Below, in pieces: positions 55,633 to 64,000 of a stretch of DNA of 64,000 nt (the first letter of the stretch is position 1; every line of letters starts with the position of its first letter). The DNA comes from Colwellia sp. PAMC 20917. GTDB lineage: Bacteria; Pseudomonadota; Gammaproteobacteria; Enterobacterales; Alteromonadaceae. The position numbers were made by a program, and so were the translations under genes. Location: the NCBI RefSeq assembly GCF_001767295.1, contig NZ_CP014944.1, forward strand, positions 124,001 through 188,000, read 5' to 3'. The notes under the pieces were generated by a model, which was not told where the DNA came from, did not search any database, and saw nothing but the letters and a program-made list of their open reading frames with translations.

Positions 55633-57522
55633 TCACCACTCTCTCAACTGCTGCATTTCCTTCAACCGTCCACGTTGCATCACCAGAGCTTCAAACAAAT
55701 CATCAATCGATGTGTTATCTGAATTTAACCCCGGCAGTGCAATATTCGCCTCAGCAAAAAATCGCTTTTGTTGTACAGGGATAATTTCTATTTCTGTAGA
55801 ATTCGCAAAATATGGGGTACTTATTGTGTAGCCCATTGGCTGTTCGTTTATTTCAATTTTTTTGGAATTTGAGGTTTTACTTTGTTTGTTCGTTGCCGCT
55901 GAGTCATTCAACCAAGCCTCTTGCCACCAATGTTGAATGCGTTCCTTCGATTCAATCAGCTTATGCTTAGTCGGTAATCTATCGCTTTTTTGATTGTTAA
56001 TCTTGCAATCTGTCGGCAGTAAATTCCAAAGATCATTATTCGGCCAACGAGCAAAAGGTATGCTGTGATCTATTTCGTAATTTTGCTTTAGAGATTTGGC
56101 TGACCATACACATTGCATTAGCTCACTGTTAGGCTGTTGCTTTTTAAGTTGCTCAAAGCGGTTACGAACTTCGGTTGTCGTACGTTTAAGCTCTAACCAG
56201 TGTAATGCTTGGTATAGGCTAAATTGTTTTTCCGGAGCAGCGTGTTCAGCATTACCCGAATAACTTGCCATTGTTTTTACCCACTCAGAAACTAATACAG
56301 GTTCTATCCAGCAAGCATATCGATTGAAAGCCATCCAAGTTGATTCTGGTAATGAAAACTCCCCCCATTGTTCGAGGGTTTGTAAATCAAGAAAAATACT
56401 ATCCTTAGCTCTAACTGTTTTCTTATTAACTTCAAAAACAGTTTTTTTACTATCCGCATAAGTGATTTTCTGTGCAGGCATATCTGAAATATTGTTTACG
56501 GCATGTGATATTGTTCGATACAAAGCCTTTGCGTCATCACCAGTAAATAAATTACCAATGCGATAATCTGAAGCTGTACGGTGTGTTAACTTATGCCAAC
56601 CATTTGGTTTCATGAAACCCATGTTTGGGTCATCACCCGGTCTCTGAAATATATTATGTTTATCAATTAAATCTTTGTATTGATGACACCAATAAAGCGC
56701 AACTAGTCCTACAGGTAAAATAACACGATCACCGAATGGTGAAGACTCTCGTCGTAATACAGCACCAGGGTGACCGTCAGCAATACGCAGTAAAACTCTT
56801 AGTAAGGCAAGTTTGTGAGTAGCTGATTTACCATCATTAATTGCTACGTGGCGAATAAATGGGAATGCACCCGTTCCATCATCCGGCATCTGTAATACAA
56901 CCGTTTGCCAAGACACATGGTTACGACCAAGTTTGTCTTCTTCTTGTGCCGTTTCTAATTTAGTGAATAGCCCTACATCTGTTGCTAATTGCTTTAATTC
57001 ACCTGCACAAACATGATGCATTTTTCGTTTCTTACATTCTTGCTCTGTTTGTCCGTGGCGTAGAGAAATAACTAACTTGCCACCAGGTTTGAGTAGATTA
57101 GCCAATTTACGAATTGAACGTGTGCGGTCACTTGGTGGAATATGCATCCACACCGCGCTGAGTAAAATTAGATCGAAGCTGATTTCTTGTTGAGTAACGT
57201 TACTTAATGCTGGTAATGAATCCTCCAGCCATTTTATATTTAAACCTTGAGTAGTTTTTTGCCCAATGATGGATAATTCTTTGGCTGGTTCGGCAGCAAG
57301 AATTTGAATATTGTTTTTTTCGTTATGGGTATTAGCGGCTAATTCGGCAAGGTGTTTAGCGTCTCTACCTGAGCCAGCACCTAAATCCAGAATACGAGCA
57401 TTTGGGTTTTCTATAATAGAGGGAAGGAATTGAGACCAGCTTTGGTGTACCTCATCAAATGATTTTGAAAGGTATTGCTGTGCTAATTCTGTAGCATTGT
57501 CGTTATAAAACTGAGGGGCCAA
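55633..57522 (-). CDS. Class I methyltransferase fused to an HNH domain
   Basis: A 629-aa two-domain protein. Residues about 40-200 form a SAM-dependent methyltransferase with motif I ARILDLGAGSGRDAKHLAEL. The middle has an unassigned domain (HKLALLRVLLRIADGHPGAV). An HNH-type nuclease lies near residues 478-520: NYEIDHSIPFARWPNNDLWN followed by LLPTDCKINNQKSDRLP. The pairing of methylation and nuclease parts suggests a restriction-like function, but the methyltransferase lacks a clear DNA target domain and might act on another substrate. It lies between YobI and the SMC system, 122 bp after the latter. Confidence 0.8.
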   Translation of the reverse strand: MAPQFYNDNATELAQQYLSKSFDEVHQSWSQFLPSIIENPNARILDLGAGSGRDAKHLAELAANTHNEKNNIQILAAEPAKELSIIGQKTTQGLNIKWLEDSLPALSNVTQQEISFDLILLSAVWMHIPPSDRTRSIRKLANLLKPGGKLVISLRHGQTEQECKKRKMHHVCAGELKQLATDVGLFTKLETAQEEDKLGRNHVSWQTVVLQMPDDGTGAFPFIRHVAINDGKSATHKLALLRVLLRIADGHPGAVLRRESSPFGDRVILPVGLVALYWCHQYKDLIDKHNIFQRPGDDPNMGFMKPNGWHKLTHRTASDYRIGNLFTGDDAKALYRTISHAVNNISDMPAQKITYADSKKTVFEVNKKTVRAKDSIFLDLQTLEQWGEFSLPESTWMAFNRYACWIEPVLVSEWVKTMASYSGNAEHAAPEKQFSLYQALHWLELKRTTTEVRNRFEQLKKQQPNSELMQCVWSAKSLKQNYEIDHSIPFARWPNNDLWNLLPTDCKINNQKSDRLPTKHKLIESKERIQHWWQEAWLNDSAATNKQSKTSNSKKIEINEQPMGYTISTPYFANSTEIEIIPVQQKRFFAEANIALPGLNSDNTSIDDLFEALVMQRGRLKEMQQLREW

Positions 57523-57644
57523 TTACATCATCCTAAATATACTTATTTTCACTAATCACTCTTCCCTGTCGATTAGGTAACATTGCCAAATCAAATAGCT
57601 TTTGTCAAAGTAAAAACGACTTAAACTTATTTAATATCAACAAA

Positions 57645-58244
57645 TTAAATTACGGGTTTATTGTTTATGAATTCTGTATACGCTGATTGTAATCTGTTTA
57701 AAAAGGTCATTGCAGCAGAACTAAATACATAGCGGTCTTTTGCCATTTTAAATATCAAGTTCCGACTAGATAAGTAATCTAATGCTTTATCCCAATTGTC
57801 CAACCTCAGTGCTTTTAATGAACTTATCAATAAGTCATCTTGCTTCAAGGCGTCTATATCTGATTCTTTAATACCAAACATTGGGTCAGATAACTGAGCC
57901 AAATCACCAACTTTGGCGTAATAACGGCTAATAAAGAGTAAAACGGCCTGAATTTTCATAGCATTTTCATCCGATTCGTCGTTGTTACTTTCACGAATTT
58001 CTTGAGTGGAGTAGAAATCACCATCCTCATCAAACTTCAACTCGTAACCCATGTGTTTAAAGAATAAAGTAAAGTGCTTAATTTTATTAAAAACTAAAGT
58101 AAATAGGTCGTCATCAACAAAGCAGCCATGAACATCGTCGTATCGTTGTTTGTTTAATACTTTTCCTTGAGAAAATAATCGGTATATTTCGGCACTTTTT
58201 AAATAAGATACTTCTTCAAAACTGTTTATTATTGTATTTTCCAT
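57645..58244 (-). CDS. jetB: JetB-like (MukE-type) subunit of a Wadjet-like system
   Basis: A 199-aa protein with the two-winged-helix MukE-like character: AVLLFISRYYAKVGDLAQLS in the middle and LDYLSSRNLIFKMAKDRYVF at the C-terminal wing. Size (about 200 aa) and place after a MukF-like gene match JetB (DUF4194 type). Its ATG overlaps the stop of jetA by one base, so the two are translated together. In Wadjet it joins JetA to form the kleisin complex on the SMC heads. The assignment rests on gene order and size as much as on sequence. Confidence 0.7.
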   Translation of the reverse strand: MENTIINSFEEVSYLKSAEIYRLFSQGKVLNKQRYDDVHGCFVDDDLFTLVFNKIKHFTLFFKHMGYELKFDEDGDFYSTQEIRESNNDESDENAMKIQAVLLFISRYYAKVGDLAQLSDPMFGIKESDIDALKQDDLLISSLKALRLDNWDKALDYLSSRNLIFKMAKDRYVFSSAAMTFLNRLQSAYTEFINNKPVI

Positions 58245-59638
58245 TAGAAAACCTCCTGTAAAATAACCACCCGGTAAGCGTAATATTCATTGTTGTGTTG
58301 TATATATGATTTTTTATTAGTCTTTATGAGTTGTTTACCATCTAAAATTGTTTTTCTGAAATGAACAACAGCATTTATCAAGTCTACAAAATGGTACTTA
58401 GGTAATAAATCTTTAAGTCGGTAATGTAATGTCGCAATTAAGTCTTTAGATTCACGTAATGATAAATTTTCAATTAGTTGATAAATTTTTCTTGCTCGCT
58501 CTAATCTATCTTTTGATGTAAATGAAATTAATGCTTCGCCATCAGCGCCAATAACATCATCAGTTACCATCAGTTGATCTTCTATTCTGTATGTTAAGTC
58601 CGTAAAAATGTTGTGAAAGTAAGACTCATTATTTTCGATCTTTAAACCCTTTGGGCGAGGAATTCGCTTAACGTTGTTCAGAAAGGGAGTTTCTTTAGCA
58701 AATGAGCTATCTATTTTTGTTCGATTAACCCTTCCATCCAGAGTTTCTTCATACTTCTGCTTGAATCGTTCAAAATGCCATTCCATGGCATTAAATTGGG
58801 TGAGGCTTTTTTGTGTTTTTCTAATAAACCCATTTATTTGATTAGAGACATCTTTAAGTGGGTTTATGATATTGCTAAAGCTCAAGCTATAACGAAAAAT
58901 CTGATCTGAGAGTTCATGCTTACTATGTGAATCAAAAAGTACTTTGATAGAATTAATAGTAGCCAAAAGGTTGTCACCATCAACAAGCCTCACATCAGGA
59001 TTAACGAACCTTTGGGTAGGTAATATGTGCCGTTCATATAAACGAGTAACGTCATCAAGAAGTTTTTGTCGGTACTCTACAAAATCAATGCCTTCTTTAC
59101 TTACATCAATCGATAGCTGCTCAAGATCACTATTAATATTTTGCATTCTAACCAAGTTACGTTTTAATAAGTCGAGTAAGCTACCTAACTTTTGAAGTAA
59201 CTCTTCTACAAGTTCAGTGTAGTCAGGGTCTAATGCATTAAAGCTACAATTAGTTGCTTGTAATTTAGATTGGATATGCCAAAAAGATGCAAGTTCAGAC
59301 TTTAGTTTAGAATCGGTTAATTCTTGATATAACGATGTTTCGCATAACCTGAATATAGATAACACAGATTCTTGAAACATTAAGCGATTAACATTTTCAA
59401 ACTGATCTTGGTCAGCAACGATATGCGAATTGGCTAGGTTTTCAGTAGCAAAGGCAAGTTTGAATCTCTGTTGCTCTTTTTTATCTAGATTCTTAATGTC
59501 TTCTAGGACTGTTAATGCCACCACCGCTTCACTGATAAAACGCTCGTTATGGCGATCCATTTCTTTAATAACGTTAAACATAATATTTGGCCTTTCTAAC
59601 ATTATTTTTAACGTGTTAATAGCACTAAACTGTTTCAT
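58244..59638 (-). CDS. jetA: JetA-like (MukF-type kleisin) subunit of a Wadjet-like system
   Basis: A 464-aa helical protein. The N-terminus (MKQFSAINTLKIMLERPNIM …) and the helical middle (NALDPDYTELVEELLQKLGS) resemble MukF-type kleisins such as JetA (DUF5716-like). It starts within the last 14 bp of the SMC gene and shares one base with jetB. In Wadjet systems JetA bridges the JetC heads and recruits JetB. Clear catalytic motifs are not expected or seen. Confidence 0.7.
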   Translation of the reverse strand: MKQFSAINTLKIMLERPNIMFNVIKEMDRHNERFISEAVVALTVLEDIKNLDKKEQQRFKLAFATENLANSHIVADQDQFENVNRLMFQESVLSIFRLCETSLYQELTDSKLKSELASFWHIQSKLQATNCSFNALDPDYTELVEELLQKLGSLLDLLKRNLVRMQNINSDLEQLSIDVSKEGIDFVEYRQKLLDDVTRLYERHILPTQRFVNPDVRLVDGDNLLATINSIKVLFDSHSKHELSDQIFRYSLSFSNIINPLKDVSNQINGFIRKTQKSLTQFNAMEWHFERFKQKYEETLDGRVNRTKIDSSFAKETPFLNNVKRIPRPKGLKIENNESYFHNIFTDLTYRIEDQLMVTDDVIGADGEALISFTSKDRLERARKIYQLIENLSLRESKDLIATLHYRLKDLLPKYHFVDLINAVVHFRKTILDGKQLIKTNKKSYIQHNNEYYAYRVVILQEVF

Positions 59639-62576
59639 CAGTACCTTCCAGTAGCTCTATTTGATCTTCGCTCTTATAAGTATCAAACTCACTTTCATTG
59701 AAAAAGGCTTGTGGTCCTCCCCAAACGACTCTTGAACGTTCTTTCGTATAAGGTTTCGCTGTTTTAAGCGCATCAACATCATAGTGATGTCCGATCATGT
59801 GAACAAGCTCAGCTCCTGAACTGTGTGTGCCAGCGGTAAATAGAAAGAAGCCGCTTTCTCTAATATCGTCAAGTAACCATTCATATTGATCAACATTAAT
59901 ATTAGCCGCCTCATCCATTATTACAGGTAGTTGAACCATACAACTGTCAGCACGCAGTTTAGCCAGTAGCATTCGTACAAGCTTTAGATTAATTAGAGCG
60001 GTTGTAGAAGTTGATTGTTGCTTTGTTTGCCAGCCATCATGACCCTCTTTTTTAACTCTATAGCTTACTTCTTTAATGATATCTGACATTACTAATTTAT
60101 TACGTTCTCCATTTTTGAAAAAAGCATCGCTGAATGCTTGTAACCTAATATAGAACTGCTCAGATAATGTTTGCTCGGTAAATTGGTTATAACTTTTATG
60201 TATTTCTTTTATCAGGTTACTAAAACGACTATCAATATGAATAGAAACTTCTATTTCATTTAGATCATTTATTGAAATCCCTTTAAATGATCTATTTAAC
60301 TGGCTTTCAAACCGATTAATATGCTCAAAGTTTTTACCCAAAATATCGACATAGTTACTTACGCTTTCATTATGCATCTTTGTTTTATTTCGTAAGAGTA
60401 GCCTTTGGTCTACTAGCTCATCATAGATTCTTTTTACTTCCATAAAAGTACTATGAATAACGCTTGGTAATGGACTAGGGCTAAAAAGGTCTTGATCAAC
60501 TTCGACAAATTTATCCGTTGCAAATCTTTTCAAGGTATCAATTATTTTTATTCTTAATTGTTCTACTTCTAATAAATTGTTCTGTAGCTTACGTAAGTGT
60601 TCTGCTGTTATTTCTATTGCTTTTCCGATGTACTGTTTTTGCTTTTCTAGCTGCCTTTTAATTTTAGGATAAGCATGTGTTGTTCCCTGAGCCAGGTTAT
60701 TTATGGTTTGTAGTTCCGTTTGTTCTTTTTCTATGGAAGCTTGTTTTAATTTTTCTGCTTCAATTAACTCAGTTAGTTCAGCCTGCCTATCGGATAGTTT
60801 ACTAATTAGAGGTTGGATGTTATTAACTACACCTTGCTCGTCAATTTTTTGTTTCGAGTATATTTTTATATCGTGTTTGTTTTCTTGATAGTTAAATATT
60901 AATAACTTAACTCTATTGGCATCAGTCAATTGCCTAGTAAGATCTTTCAATTTATTTTCAATCACTAACGGGTTTTCAGTTGCTTGATTTTCTAAAGATT
61001 TTCTCTCAGATGACTTAGCTGTAACTTCAGATTGAATATTTTCTATTTCTTTTTGCAAGTTGCGTGTTGAGAATGCATTCGACTTTGGTATTACTGAGCC
61101 GAAAAAGGAATAACTATATCCCTTGTCCTCAAATAAACTTTGAAAGTTGATAATTGCATTAAATTCGTGCTCAGATAGCTGTCTTCCTGGATTAGCTAAC
61201 GTTAATTTCTGGCTAAGTGAGTTTAATAAAGCTAACGAATCTGATGGAAGTTGCTGTTTAATGGCAAATTCTGAGTTTGAAATTTCTAACTCTAATTGTT
61301 GTAGGTTTTGCTGATGGCTATTTATTTGATTTTGCAATTTGATAATGCGATTACGCCTAGCGTCAGCATCATTAAGCGCTTTTATTTTTTCACTTGTATC
61401 TTTTATATCATCATCTAATATTTCTATTATCTCAGTGATATCAGTATCACCATATAGGTTTATTTCAGCCTTTGCTTTGGTAATATCCTTATTAACAGTA
61501 TCAATGTCTTTTGTAAGTTTTTTAATATTTCGATTAGCTGAAAATATAATTTGACCTTGTTCAGCAATTTCGCCATTCAGTGGTTTTAATTCCTTTTGAA
61601 AATTACTAATTACCGTAGCGCTCTGCCTGGCCTTCTGATTGGCATTATTCAATGTATCATTTAGATATAGATAAAAATTTACGAAATCACTTTCAGATGA
61701 CGATAGCTTACTGTAGCTGGAAAAGTCATATGTTAGCTGATTGTACTCACTGGTTTTGTTTTCGATATCAGTCAGCTTTTGTTCTTCAAGCTTTAGTTGG
61801 TCATGGGTAGACATGAAGGATTGAATATCAAAGCTTAAAGCATCAGTTGTTTCTTTCTTTTCAGACTCAATAAGGTTTGCAACAGCTTTAGCCACGGCTT
61901 TACTGGATGTTTTCATATCAAAGAGCATTAATATTAACGCACGTAGTGACTCTACATTTTCCTCTGAAGCATCATTTAGTGGAAACAAGCTATAACGCAT
62001 CGCAACTTCAGATAAAATATCTCTTGCATACATTAGGTCTTTAAGTTTTTGCGGGTCTTTAACAGTAATACAATACTTGTCTTTGCTCTTTATGTTTGCA
62101 AAAACTTCTTGGGTAGATAATTTATCTACTCTAGAGCCAATTTGGTGTAAGTCTCCTTCTTCGACTTGCCAAAATAAGGACCTAATTTCGTTATAAGATA
62201 AGGTAGTGAATATTCTTTCGAATGCAAGATTATTACCTCTACTTAATATTTGGCAATGGGTATGCTTTTTACCACCAATAATTTTTTCTACTTCAATAAT
62301 TAAGTGAGAGTATTTAGTAGGGAAATAGTGACCAAATGATTGGTCTTTATCATACTCATCTCCATTAGAGCTTCTAAAATTAAACTTATCTTTTGCTTTA
62401 TTAAAATTCACCTCAGGTAATAAAAATAGACGAATACAGTTAAGTAAACTGGATTTACCCACATTGCCTTCACCAAGCAATATAGTATGCTTGTCTAGCT
62501 CTATTTCGGAATAACAAAATCCCGCTGAGTCTACTAAAACTAGTTTTTTGAGGACAAAATTAAACTGGTATGCCAT
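59625..62576 (-). CDS. jetC: JetC-like SMC ATPase of a Wadjet-like system
   Basis: A 983-aa SMC-type ATPase. Walker A GEGNVGKSSLLN lies at residues 35-46. The ABC-signature region STSTTALINLKLVRMLL is near 858 and the Walker B LPVIMDEAAN near 880. Between about 245 and 790 the protein is a long coiled coil with a short hinge-like break (about 470-520). At 983 aa it is shorter than most JetC/MukB proteins. With JetA/JetB it should extrude DNA loops and, with the Toprim nuclease, cut circular plasmids. It starts 12 bp after the jetD-like stop. Type within Wadjet is not assigned. Confidence 0.8.
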   Translation of the reverse strand: MAYQFNFVLKKLVLVDSAGFCYSEIELDKHTILLGEGNVGKSSLLNCIRLFLLPEVNFNKAKDKFNFRSSNGDEYDKDQSFGHYFPTKYSHLIIEVEKIIGGKKHTHCQILSRGNNLAFERIFTTLSYNEIRSLFWQVEEGDLHQIGSRVDKLSTQEVFANIKSKDKYCITVKDPQKLKDLMYARDILSEVAMRYSLFPLNDASEENVESLRALILMLFDMKTSSKAVAKAVANLIESEKKETTDALSFDIQSFMSTHDQLKLEEQKLTDIENKTSEYNQLTYDFSSYSKLSSSESDFVNFYLYLNDTLNNANQKARQSATVISNFQKELKPLNGEIAEQGQIIFSANRNIKKLTKDIDTVNKDITKAKAEINLYGDTDITEIIEILDDDIKDTSEKIKALNDADARRNRIIKLQNQINSHQQNLQQLELEISNSEFAIKQQLPSDSLALLNSLSQKLTLANPGRQLSEHEFNAIINFQSLFEDKGYSYSFFGSVIPKSNAFSTRNLQKEIENIQSEVTAKSSERKSLENQATENPLVIENKLKDLTRQLTDANRVKLLIFNYQENKHDIKIYSKQKIDEQGVVNNIQPLISKLSDRQAELTELIEAEKLKQASIEKEQTELQTINNLAQGTTHAYPKIKRQLEKQKQYIGKAIEITAEHLRKLQNNLLEVEQLRIKIIDTLKRFATDKFVEVDQDLFSPSPLPSVIHSTFMEVKRIYDELVDQRLLLRNKTKMHNESVSNYVDILGKNFEHINRFESQLNRSFKGISINDLNEIEVSIHIDSRFSNLIKEIHKSYNQFTEQTLSEQFYIRLQAFSDAFFKNGERNKLVMSDIIKEVSYRVKKEGHDGWQTKQQSTSTTALINLKLVRMLLAKLRADSCMVQLPVIMDEAANINVDQYEWLLDDIRESGFFLFTAGTHSSGAELVHMIGHHYDVDALKTAKPYTKERSRVVWGGPQAFFNESEFDTYKSEDQIELLEGTDETV

Positions 62577-62588
62577 ATAGTAATTTCC

Positions 62589-63386
62589 TTATTCAAAAGC
62601 CAAAATGACTTCTTGTTCCATAAATGCGGTTTCTGATAACAAAAGTGAATGTAGTGTCATTAACCCTAACTCTTCTGCACTTGTTAATGCTTTTAAATAC
62701 TGACTTTCTTTTTCTGGTTTTTTAATGAAATATTTTCTCAAATTTCCAGAGGTTGGTTCTAAAAACTTAGCTTTTTCACCCAGCATATTTTTCAATGCTT
62801 TAAAGATCTTTAAGCCACCAAGATCATAATCAAAAAAACACAAAGTTGATTCATATTGACTTAGGAACTCTTTATTTAACTTATTGGTCACTTGATTACC
62901 GGAACCATAAAGTAAATCAGTGTTTTTCAATGAAAGCTTTAGCCCGAAAATGAGGTTTATCTTTTCAAGCATTATTTCTCTTGCGAAAAACAGTTCAGAG
63001 TTCTCAACAATAATCACATGCTGTTTTTGCTTAAACTTACAGTTAATACCATCTATATTAATGACAATTGTGTCTGGATGAATTGAATTCGAATTTTCAT
63101 GGTATGCCAACAAATAACTAGTAGATGTATTTACTTTATGTGAATCACCTAATTCTGTTGCCTCAACACGGTTATTGGGTTCTATTGTTAGTTGCTTTAG
63201 CTGTTCATTAACACGCTTACAAGATATTTCAACTAACGATAAACCGCCTTTTTGGGGCTTTATAGTTACATTGTGTTGCACATCTTCTTGTAAGCTTTCA
63301 GGTAAAAAAGTAAGAAATGTTGCAAAATTTATTGCATCACTATTTGCTATCTTAACTAAGTATTTTGCAATTCTTTTATCGTACAT
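62589..63386 (-). CDS. jetD: JetD-like Toprim nuclease of a Wadjet-like system
   Basis: A 265-aa protein whose C-terminal half is a Toprim domain: VIIVENSELFF (Glu near residue 129), LLYGSGNQV, and CFFDYDLGGLKIFKAL with the DxD pair near residue 182. JetD proteins have the same order (VENxE… YGxG …FWGDxD). JetD is usually 350-400 aa, so this is a short form with a smaller N-terminal domain. Toprim JetD cleaves DNA held by the SMC complex. It is the first gene of the four on this strand, following the WYL regulator by 24 bp. Confidence 0.75.
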   Translation of the reverse strand: MYDKRIAKYLVKIANSDAINFATFLTFLPESLQEDVQHNVTIKPQKGGLSLVEISCKRVNEQLKQLTIEPNNRVEATELGDSHKVNTSTSYLLAYHENSNSIHPDTIVINIDGINCKFKQKQHVIIVENSELFFAREIMLEKINLIFGLKLSLKNTDLLYGSGNQVTNKLNKEFLSQYESTLCFFDYDLGGLKIFKALKNMLGEKAKFLEPTSGNLRKYFIKKPEKESQYLKALTSAEELGLMTLHSLLLSETAFMEQEVILAFE

Positions 63387-63410
63387 CAGCTATACCGTTA
63401 TAAATTTTCA

Positions 63411-64000
63411 TTAATCATCGAGGCTATTATAACCAGGAGCAATTGCTAAGTTTTCGGCACCATATAATGTTTGTCTGTTCCTTAACCACAACTGAAATTC
63501 CCCACCTGATAAAGTAGCATCATTTGTGCAATCAACATTCCATCGTCTTAGCAGATACCCGGCTAATGCGGCTCTAACATTTAATTCAAGTACCCCGTTA
63601 TCCATCCCATAATCCATCGCTATTGCTGTTGGATGTTTTACATTGTTTGGGTGGGCCACTAAATGCAACGGCATCATTCGCATCCATTGATGATCTTCAA
63701 GTTTATCTTCATGCAATTCTATATTTTGTGGCTTTATTGTTACCTTGCTTATCCTTGTGAGAACAAAGTCTCTAAAGGATTTAGATTTACGATCGTACGC
63801 ACGAACATGCCACCGTAATCCATTATCAATAATAGAATGGGGAACCAATTCTCGTGACGCTGATCCACTGCTTAATGAGGTATAAATAACACTGACTGAT
63901 TTTTTATTGAGTATCGCTTGGATTAATTTGGCTACTATAAAAATATCAGGAACATTTAATTGACTTGGCGCTTCAACCGGAAAGTTAATATCACCAATAG
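63411..64000 (-). CDS. WYL-domain transcriptional regulator (BrxR/CapW-like), N-terminus outside the window
   Basis: The frame ends at 63411 and continues open past 64000. About 196 residues are visible: IGDINFPVEAPSQLNVPDIF …, then a WYL domain (SVSVIYTSLSSGSASRELVP, HSIIDNGLRWHVRAYDRKSK) and a C-terminal WCX-type extension (LNVRAALAGYLLRRWNVDC). The winged helix expected at the N-terminus lies off the window. HTH-WYL-WCX proteins such as BrxR and CapW repress neighbouring defence operons. Here it precedes the jetDCAB genes in the same direction, so it is probably their regulator. Confidence 0.75.
   Translation of the reverse strand, partial: IGDINFPVEAPSQLNVPDIFIVAKLIQAILNKKSVSVIYTSLSSGSASRELVPHSIIDNGLRWHVRAYDRKSKSFRDFVLTRISKVTIKPQNIELHEDKLEDHQWMRMMPLHLVAHPNNVKHPTAIAMDYGMDNGVLELNVRAALAGYLLRRWNVDCTNDATLSGGEFQLWLRNRQTLYGAENLAIAPGYNSLDD

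Overview
The window looks like a chromosomal segment of a cold-marine gammaproteobacterium of the Alteromonadales (Colwellia/Thalassotalea-like). This rests on the low GC content, the gene repertoire (betIBA with a BCCT carrier, SelD-MnmH, an ECF11-type sigma/ChrR locus, a propeller sensor kinase beside a REC-GGDEF protein) and the protein style. It is an inference from family resemblance; no database search was run. Almost all genes are on the minus strand.

Region 1 (1-5.6 kb) is a choline-to-glycine-betaine operon: betI, betB, betA, a compact BCCT carrier and the start of a TorF-type porin. A perfect 20-bp palindrome in front of betI is a likely BetI operator. Region 2 (6-8.2 kb) holds selD-mnmH, which make selenophosphate and 2-selenouridine in tRNA.

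Region 3 (8.4-21.2 kb) is a photooxidative (singlet-oxygen type) stress locus. An ECF sigma factor and a ChrR-like zinc/cupin anti-sigma sit beside photolyase, a DUF523-DUF1722 protein, a LON-domain protein, a cfa-DUF1365-FAD oxidoreductase-SDR-NTF2 lipid operon, a TIGR01777 epimerase and a DUF2878-chalcone isomerase-DUF3833 operon. I find a shared promoter motif (TGATC, 15-17 nt, CGTATA-like) at seven places. Three of these lie in a tandem repeat that appears to encode two, perhaps originally three, terminator-ended small RNAs of about 120 nt. This sigma-dependent sRNA array is my main candidate for something undescribed.

Region 4 (21.4-37.2 kb) holds a cupin, a PhzF protein whose 3' end is tandemly repeated, an M16 peptidase pair, a DUF1186/SEC-C protein, a 1351-aa membrane protein of unknown function, and a REC-GGDEF plus propeller histidine kinase pair.

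Region 5 (37.4-48.5 kb) is a scrap yard of transfer and decay. It contains a REP-type Y1 transposase next to a kinase fragment, a frameshifted PRC-barrel gene, a copA/copB deletion scar, an orphan prpD, duplicated tRNA-Ser 3' ends with terminators, a MITE-like element, and an IS110/IS1111-type element abutting an attC-like palindrome. Two decayed integron-cassette-like genes and a frameshifted GIY-YIG gene follow.

Region 6 (48.5-64 kb) is a defence island: a PLD-helicase-DUF3427 protein, a YobI-like P-loop ATPase, a methyltransferase-HNH protein, and a Wadjet-like SMC system in the order jetD-jetC-jetA-jetB, preceded by a WYL-domain regulator that runs off the window.
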